The notes beneath the pieces are model-generated. The model saw nothing but the letters and a program-made list of their open reading frames with translations. It had not been told where the DNA came from and did no database searches. A program made the position numbers and the translations under genes. A DNA stretch of 64,000 nucleotides. Source: an uncultured Synechococcus sp. GTDB taxonomy: Bacteria; Cyanobacteriota; Cyanobacteriia; Phormidesmidales; Phormidesmidaceae. This document shows, in pieces, positions 59,546 to 64,000 of the stretch. Numbering within the stretch: position 1 is the first letter of the stretch; every line of letters starts with the position of its first letter. The stretch is taken from contig CALDSK010000308.1 of assembly GCA_937911865.1 (NCBI GenBank), forward strand, positions 1 to 64,000, in the 5' to 3' direction.

Positions 59546-60166
59546 ATGTCTTCTTCTTCGATTGATACTCAAACGCAGATCTTGGATACTGCCGAGCGGC
59601 TCTTCTCCGAGCAGGGTTTTGGTGCGACCTCGCTACGCAGCATCATTCGTGAAGCTGATGTCAATATAGGTGCCATTAACTATCACTTCGGCTCAAAAGA
59701 TGCCTTGATATCAGCGGCTATCGATCGGATGGCGCAGCCGATTGTCAAGGCGTCAATTGAGCGTGTAAAGCAGTGTGAGGCAGAAGGCCTGCCGATGACA
59801 GTAGAGACTATTTTGCGTGCGTTCTTTGGGCCAGCCCTAGAGATTATTTGCCTCGAAGAAGAGAATCGCGGGCTGGTAAGAGCGCGATTCATGGGTCAGT
59901 GTCGCACCGAACCAGCCATAGAAATTGTCGCGGCAAAAGCCTTTGAGGAGAGCACTCAGTTTTTTATAAAAGCGCTTCAGCGGGCGCTTCCCGACCAGTC
60001 TGAATCGGAGATTCAGTGGAAGCTAGATCTGGCTGTTTCTATGCTGATTCGAATTCTCTGTGCTGCTTATCAGCCTGGATCGGTGCTGGAGGGGAATTCT
60101 GAAAAGGACGTTGAACGCGCCCTTTCCCGGCTAGTGAGTTTTGCGGCTGCTGGAATGAAGGCTTAG
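59546..60166 (+). CDS. TetR-family regulator of the RND pump
   Basis: A 206-residue regulator. The TetR HTH is TAERLFSEQGFGATSLRSIIREADVNIGAINYHFGSKDALI, which is a close fit to the family. The C-terminal ligand domain is all helical, with AQPIVKASIERVKQCEAEG and QWKLDLAVSMLIRILCAAY. It is divergent from the adaptor, and two matching sites lie between; repression of the pump operon is likely. The effector would be a pump substrate. Confidence 0.92.
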   Translation: MSSSSIDTQTQILDTAERLFSEQGFGATSLRSIIREADVNIGAINYHFGSKDALISAAIDRMAQPIVKASIERVKQCEAEGLPMTVETILRAFFGPALEIICLEEENRGLVRARFMGQCRTEPAIEIVAAKAFEESTQFFIKALQRALPDQSESEIQWKLDLAVSMLIRILCAAYQPGSVLEGNSEKDVERALSRLVSFAAAGMKA

Positions 60167-60592
60167 GGGCTTTGCCTGGCTGATGTTCAACCGTATTGAC
60201 TTGAAGCGATGCTATACACCCGAAGATACATCCCTGAAAGTATGTAACAGAAACCTGTTAAAAGGTGACAGATTTTGTGTGATGCTATTGGCTGACCGAG
60301 TCTTGTTTGTGAGATAGTTACGATTATTCCTTCTAAAGAAAGATGTTTTTGAAAAAGAAGACTTGATGTTTGTTCCCCGTGATAGGCTTATTTTAATAAA
60401 TCAGTTCATCATTAAATAGAACATTTAGTCTGCTGTCTAAACGCTGAAGTTATAAGTTTTAGTGGCAGACGCCTTTAAAAGAAGCTGACTGATAAGAAGC
60501 TGATACAAGTATTGTTCCAAAAGTATTTTTCCATTTGAAAGTGCAACAGCTTATTCACTGCTGCTATTAATGATAGGAGGCGAATTAGACCT
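60167..60592. other. Intergenic region before the MysD-like gene
   Basis: About 425 bases, AT-rich towards the right. Nothing coding was seen. GATAGGAGGCGAATTAG (around 60573) holds a good ribosome-binding site (GGAGG) about 14 bases before GTG 60593. It probably contains the promoter of the ligase unit. Confidence 0.45.
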
Positions 60593-61651
60593 GTGGGCTT
60601 CCGTATTCTTCAGCTGGTAGGCTCAGCTTTTAGTGATTTTTATTGCGATCTTTCCAGGCTTTATGCAAGAGATTGCATAGATGCCTTAGCCGATTCGACA
60701 AAATATACCTTCTTGATCGCTTACATTACACCCGATGGTCAGTGGCGGTTTCCAGTCTCTTTACATGATTCTGATATTCGTGCTGCGTCATCTATGCCGC
60801 TGTCTGCGGCAATTGCACACCTTAGCGAGCTCTCTATTGATTTAGCCTTGCCCCAAATGTTTTGCATTCCGGGCATGACGAAATACAGAGCCTTGCTAGA
60901 GCTGTTAGAGATTCCCTTTATTGGAAACTTACCTATGCAGATGGCGATCGCAGCCGACAAGGCAAAAGCGAAAGCGATTGTATCCGCAGCGGGTGTGAAG
61001 GTACCCGCTGGTGAATTACTTAGAGTGGGAGATTGGCCGACTCTCTCAGGGCAAGCCGTGGTTAAGCCCAACGCTGCGGATAATTCTTTGGGAATTACGT
61101 TGGTAGAACAGCCTCAAGATTATGCAGCCGCTCTGAAGAATGCGTTTGAGTATTCATCGGAAGTGATGGTTGAAGAATATATTGAGCTGGGCCGAGAAGT
61201 TCGCTGTGGTGTCGTTGAGCAAAACGGTGAGCTGATTTGTTTGCCTTTGCAAGAATATCGGGTGGATAGTCAGAAGAAGCCTATTCGTTTGTATGGCGAT
61301 AAGCTCAAAAAGAATATTTTCGACACCCTTGATCTCACCTCTAAAGAAGGCAATCAGTCGTGGATGGTGTCCGGCGATGATCCGGATGTGCCTGCCGTTT
61401 GGGAGGCGGCTGTGAGGTGTTATGGGGCTTTGGGCTGTCGTCACTATGGTCTGTTTGATTTTCGTATTGACGCATGTGGGCAGCCATGGTTTTTGGAGGC
61501 AGGTCTCTACTGTTCTTTTGCGCCGAAGAGTGTTGTTGTTTCTATGATGGACTCTGCTGGAACACCTCTGTCGGTTTTTTTTGAGCAGGCTGTTCAGATG
61601 TGTTTGGCGGAGAGTTGTACAGAGAAAAAGACTTTGGTGTCAGCTTTTTAG
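60593..61651 (+). CDS. MysD-like D-Ala-D-Ala ligase family ATP-grasp enzyme
   Basis: An ATP-grasp ligase of 352 residues, homologous to the mycosporine-like amino acid enzyme MysD, which couples an amino acid to mycosporine-glycine. The N-terminal block RILQLVGSAFSDFYCDLSRLYARDC, YITPDGQWRFPVSL and MFCIPGMTKYRALLELLEIP match MysD; the ATP-binding core has GQAVVKPNAADNSLGITL and VEEYIELGREVRCGV; the C-terminus FDFRIDACGQPWFLEAGLYCSFAPKSVV is characteristic of the MysD branch, where FLEAGLYCSF replaces the EVN of D-Ala ligases. GTG 60593 follows GGAGG. No mysA, mysB or mysC lies in the window, so this ligase may use another acceptor. Confidence 0.85.
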   Translation: MGFRILQLVGSAFSDFYCDLSRLYARDCIDALADSTKYTFLIAYITPDGQWRFPVSLHDSDIRAASSMPLSAAIAHLSELSIDLALPQMFCIPGMTKYRALLELLEIPFIGNLPMQMAIAADKAKAKAIVSAAGVKVPAGELLRVGDWPTLSGQAVVKPNAADNSLGITLVEQPQDYAAALKNAFEYSSEVMVEEYIELGREVRCGVVEQNGELICLPLQEYRVDSQKKPIRLYGDKLKKNIFDTLDLTSKEGNQSWMVSGDDPDVPAVWEAAVRCYGALGCRHYGLFDFRIDACGQPWFLEAGLYCSFAPKSVVVSMMDSAGTPLSVFFEQAVQMCLAESCTEKKTLVSAF

Positions 61652-61689
61652 ACAAATGCGCTTCTCAAATCAAAATTTTGGCAAGATAA

Positions 61690-61738
61690 CCTACTCACAA
61701 GACATCCTACTCACAAAATAACCTACTCACAAAATAAC
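61690..61738. repeat. 15-17 base tandem repeat between ligase and HAD genes
   Basis: CCTACTCACAA occurs at 61690, 61707 (as ...TCCTACTCACAA) and 61721, in units with AATAA between, ending at the ATG of the HAD-like gene. It fills most of the 88-base gap and leaves no clear ribosome-binding site. Confidence 0.85.
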
Positions 61739-61739
61739 T

Positions 61740-62423
61740 ATGTCGAATGCAATTCTCTTTGGCTCTATTGGTACGGTTGCTGATACGTCTGAACTGCAAA
61801 GAAAGGCCTTTAATCAGGCTTTTGCCCGGCACAATTTGGATTGGAACTGGTCTCAAGAAGAGTATAGAGCGCTTTTGGAGAGCAGTGGAGGGCAGAAAAG
61901 AATAGCGGACTATGCGATCGCGAGAGGACAAACTGTCGATGCGGCGAAGATTCATAAGACGAAGTCTGAGCTATTTCAACAGTTTTTAGCTGGAGGCCAA
62001 GTCGAGCCTCGCCCTAGCGTTGCAGAGATTATTGAGAGGGCTAAGGCGGATGGAATTGGCCTAGCGCTAGTAACAACGACTTCAGAAGATAATGTGTCTT
62101 CTCTGCTGAAGGCGCTGGGCGATCGCGTGAGTGCTAGTGATTTTGATGTGGTTGTTGATGCTGGGGATGTGTCGCAGGCCAAGCCCGCTAAGGATGCCTA
62201 TTGCTATGCGCTGGGTCAGCTGCATCAGGCTGCCGATAGCTGTGTTGCGATTGAGGATAATGTTGGTGGGGTTGAGGCTGCGATCGCAGCCGGTATTACC
62301 TGTCTGGCTTTTCCCAACCAGAACACTGGGCAACACGATTTTAGTGTTGCACAGCAAACGGTCGATAGTCTGGAGTTTGAAACATTGCAATCGTTGCTGA
62401 AAACACCCTTAAAAACAACATAG
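61740..62423 (+). CDS. HAD-superfamily protein without motif I aspartates
   Basis: A HAD-IA fold protein of 227 residues. Motif I, which is normally DxDGT with the nucleophile and acid, reads ILFGSIGTVADT: Gly8 and Ile10 replace both aspartates (codons GGC and ATT). The rest of the fold is kept: cap domain to about residue 85, motif II LALVTTTSEDN, motif III lysine in SQAKPAKDAY, motif IV VAIEDNVGGVEAA. So it is not expected to hydrolyse phosphate by the usual route; a binding or scaffold role is likely. Sequence is otherwise well conserved, so this is not an obvious pseudogene. It is followed five bases later by the TauD gene. Confidence 0.82.
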   Translation: MSNAILFGSIGTVADTSELQRKAFNQAFARHNLDWNWSQEEYRALLESSGGQKRIADYAIARGQTVDAAKIHKTKSELFQQFLAGGQVEPRPSVAEIIERAKADGIGLALVTTTSEDNVSSLLKALGDRVSASDFDVVVDAGDVSQAKPAKDAYCYALGQLHQAADSCVAIEDNVGGVEAAIAAGITCLAFPNQNTGQHDFSVAQQTVDSLEFETLQSLLKTPLKTT

Positions 62424-62428
62424 ATCAG

Positions 62429-63244
62429 ATGACAGTAGAAACAGCCGCAGAGATTAGCTTGACCTCGCTTTCGCCTTTCGGCATTGAAGTGACGGGCTTA
62501 AATGTTGAAACGGTTACCGATGAAGAACTCTCAACATTGAAACAGCTGTTGGCAGATCAAGGCGTGGCCGTAATTCGCAATCAGTCCAGCAGCCAGACCA
62601 TTAGCGACGACACTTTTGTTCGGTTTTTGCAGCGTTTAGGGCAGTTGACTTTTACGGTGGGTGAAAAGCCTGTTGTTGGGCATCCACTGCTGAATATAGT
62701 GAGTAATGTAGGACGCGATCGCCCGCCCAGAAGTGTCTTTCATACAGATACTAGCTATGTTGCTAAGCCACCTGCTTATACTTCGCTTCGAGCGGTTAAG
62801 CTGCCGAGGCAGGGCGGTGAGACGCTGTTTTGTAATCAGTACACGGCTTATGACAGGCTGCCCCGAGCAGTGAGTCAAAAGCTGCAAGGCGCAGAGATTC
62901 TTCATGTTGTTTCAGGCCTGAGCCTAGAAGACGGAGAAGAAACGCAAACCTGGCAGCCACTTTTTAGGCAGCATCCCACATCGGGAAAAGTCGCGATGTA
63001 TTTATCTACGCCAGAGCGTTGTCAAAGACTTAGAATTCCATCGGGTGAGCTATCTGTTGAGAAAAGTCAGCAGGTGATTCGGCTACTGTATCTGCATTCT
63101 ATCCGCCGTTGTCAGCTCTATCGCCATCACTGGCAGTCTGGTGATATTGTTTTGTGGGACAATCGCTGTACGATGCACCGCGCCGATCATTCCAATGTAA
63201 TCGGCGATCGCGTTTTGCATAGAGGGCTAATTACAGAGGGCTAA
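62429..63244 (+). CDS. TauD/TfdA-family Fe(II)/2-oxoglutarate dioxygenase
   Basis: A 271-residue non-heme iron oxygenase. The facial triad is His105-X-Asp107 (SVFHTDTSY) and His250 (NRCTMHRAD); Arg265 in RVLHRGLITEG is placed to bind 2-oxoglutarate. Helices and loops between 110 and 240 include NQYTAYDRLPRAVSQKL. It is slightly shorter than TauD itself. Family members hydroxylate, halogenate or cyclise small amino-acid-like molecules. It is the last gene of the three-gene unit with the ligase and the HAD-like gene, so its substrate may be the ligase product or an amino acid precursor. Direct repeats cross its stop codon. Confidence 0.9.
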   Translation: MTVETAAEISLTSLSPFGIEVTGLNVETVTDEELSTLKQLLADQGVAVIRNQSSSQTISDDTFVRFLQRLGQLTFTVGEKPVVGHPLLNIVSNVGRDRPPRSVFHTDTSYVAKPPAYTSLRAVKLPRQGGETLFCNQYTAYDRLPRAVSQKLQGAEILHVVSGLSLEDGEETQTWQPLFRQHPTSGKVAMYLSTPERCQRLRIPSGELSVEKSQQVIRLLYLHSIRRCQLYRHHWQSGDIVLWDNRCTMHRADHSNVIGDRVLHRGLITEG

Positions 63245-63285
63245 TCTCTGAGGACTCATCTCTGAGGGCTAATCTCTGGCGAAAG
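63232..63285. repeat. 15-base tandem repeat after the dioxygenase gene
   Basis: Units of CTAATCTCTGAGG with variants (ACTCATCTCTGAGG) repeat about three times, starting in the last codons of the TauD gene. Confidence 0.85.
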
Positions 63286-63403
63286 CCCGATTCTCGATTT
63301 GTCTGTTTAGCGGTGCTGCTAGTCCCTTTTTCTATTGTCTATTCTAGTCAGACTGCTGAAACTGTTTTCCCTGGTGCTAGCTGGCGTGCATTTGTATCTC
63401 TAT

Positions 63404-63802
63404 TTATGTCTCCAGAACTTCTTTGACGACCGCTATGCCGTTGAGCGCTGCTGGAAACCCGGCATAGACTGCCATCTGCATGATCACCTCTACAATTTCT
63501 TCACGCGTACAGCCCACGTTGAGCGCGGCTTGGATATGTACCTTAAGCTGAGCGCGAGCGTTACCCATGGCTGTCAGCGCCGCAACGGTAGCTATTTCTC
63601 GCGACTTGAGATCGAGCCCGGGGCGGCTGTAGATATCCCCAAAGGGAAATTCAATAACGTAGCGAGCTAGATCTGGAGCTATTGCTTTTAGACTCTCGAT
63701 TACCTGCTCACCCGCTTCACCATCAATCGCTTTTAGCTGAGCCCAGCCTCTTCGAAAGCGTTCGGATTTTTCGGTATCAGGCGTTGAGGTTGTTGTGTTC
63801 AT
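63404..63802 (-). CDS. Carboxymuconolactone decarboxylase family protein
   Basis: A 132-residue alpha-helical protein from ATG 63802; a longer in-frame extension upstream is rejected because it lies inside the regulator gene. It matches the CMD/AhpD family: RPGLDLKSREIATVAALTAMGNARAQLKVHIQAALNVGCTREEIVEVIMQMAVYAGFPAALNGI, with the conserved Glu and His region but no CxxC pair, so it is closer to PcaC than AhpD. Its start overlaps the MerR gene by 26 bases, implying coupled translation. It faces the MysD-like unit. Confidence 0.88.
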   Translation of the reverse strand: MNTTTSTPDTEKSERFRRGWAQLKAIDGEAGEQVIESLKAIAPDLARYVIEFPFGDIYSRPGLDLKSREIATVAALTAMGNARAQLKVHIQAALNVGCTREEIVEVIMQMAVYAGFPAALNGIAVVKEVLET

Positions 63803-64000
63803 TGAGTTTGGCCTCCAAGTTTGAATAGTGCTGGATTTTCCAGTCAACTACGGCAAGATTTTCTTGTAGCTGTTGAATCTGTTCACTCACAGCTTTTCGA
63901 TGGTCTTCTAGCAGCTGTTTGCGTTCTCCAAAAGCGGTATCTGGATACTGGCGGACTAGCCTGGCGTACTGTTGCATCTGGCGAATAGGCATCCCTGTCA
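63777..64000 (-). CDS. MerR-family regulator, C-terminal part
   Basis: The frame is open to the right edge and reads TGMPIRQMQQYARLVRQ, the end of the MerR winged-helix domain, then a long coiled coil (LEDHRKAVSEQIQQLQENLAVVDWKIQHY) typical of MerR dimerisation. The DNA-binding helix lies outside the window. The first ATG here (63992) is inside the domain and is not the start. It is translationally coupled to the CMD-like gene, so it probably controls it. The effector binding site is not visible. Confidence 0.85.
   Translation of the reverse strand, partial: TGMPIRQMQQYARLVRQYPDTAFGERKQLLEDHRKAVSEQIQQLQENLAVVDWKIQHYSNLEAKLNEHNNLNA

Overview
The window is chromosomal DNA from a cyanobacterium. 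The evidence is the many HIP1 octamers (GCGATCGC) and a gene set limited to or typical of this phylum: photosystem I subunit PsaK, orange carotenoid protein with its recovery protein FRP, a cyanobacteriochrome GAF domain, NDH-1 subunit NdhD, the carotenoid pair CruF/CruG, an SLH/OprB-type porin and a MysD-like ATP-grasp ligase. Composition is medium GC with short spacers, which suggests a Leptolyngbya/Phormidesmis-like lineage; that placement is inference. No tRNA, rRNA or CRISPR array was seen.

Layout. 0-4 kb: the 3' part of thrB, ndhD, a stand-alone DUF4347 protein and a small cupin. 4-18.3 kb: a light and stress signalling block. It holds an RsbRD-type histidine kinase, two DUF2294 (MpsC-like) proteins, a biliverdin-type bacteriophytochrome, a GH15 enzyme bracketed by two paralogous four-helix membrane proteins, an adenylate cyclase, a GAF-only DXCF cyanobacteriochrome, FRP, OCP and a secreted TPR-like protein. 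18.4-22.3 kb: an ABC-2 exporter and a small gene coupled to a broken HNH endonuclease. 22.4-36.8 kb: iron-type porin, acyltransferase, TldD/PmbA protease pair, ankyrin-Kelch protein, a secreted triple-repeat protein, PsaK, a membrane-anchored subtilase and an Ada-AlkA/Ogt alkylation-repair pair. 37-40.7 kb: peptidase E, then a more AT-rich three-gene unit (small membrane protein, basic putative DNA-binding protein, double-ACT protein) followed by a hairpin-dense non-coding stretch.

40.7-42.9 kb carries cruF-cruG for carotenoid glycoside synthesis. 43-50.5 kb looks like an acquired redox/detoxification block: Tat-type SDR of the mycofactocin-like subgroup, AraC regulator, FAD monooxygenase, DUF1772-like protein, and a glutaredoxin-AhpD fusion divergent from a TetR gene with three copies of one palindrome between them; resolvase and IS4 transposase fragments lie at its right edge. 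50.6-54.3 kb: a repeat lipoprotein, GNAT enzyme, outer-membrane barrel and a HEAT-repeat remnant. 54.4-60.2 kb: an RND pump and adaptor with divergent TetR and paired operator-like sites.

60.6-64 kb holds the most interesting unit: a MysD-like D-Ala-D-Ala ligase homologue, a HAD-fold protein that has lost both motif I aspartates, and a TauD-type Fe(II)/2-oxoglutarate dioxygenase, in one direction with tight spacing, facing a carboxymuconolactone-decarboxylase-like gene and a partial MerR regulator. It has no mysA/B/C genes beside it and may make or modify an unknown amino-acid conjugate.

A second window-wide feature is locus-specific short tandem repeats (9-19 bp units, 2-4 copies) in a large share of the spacers and inside three coding regions.
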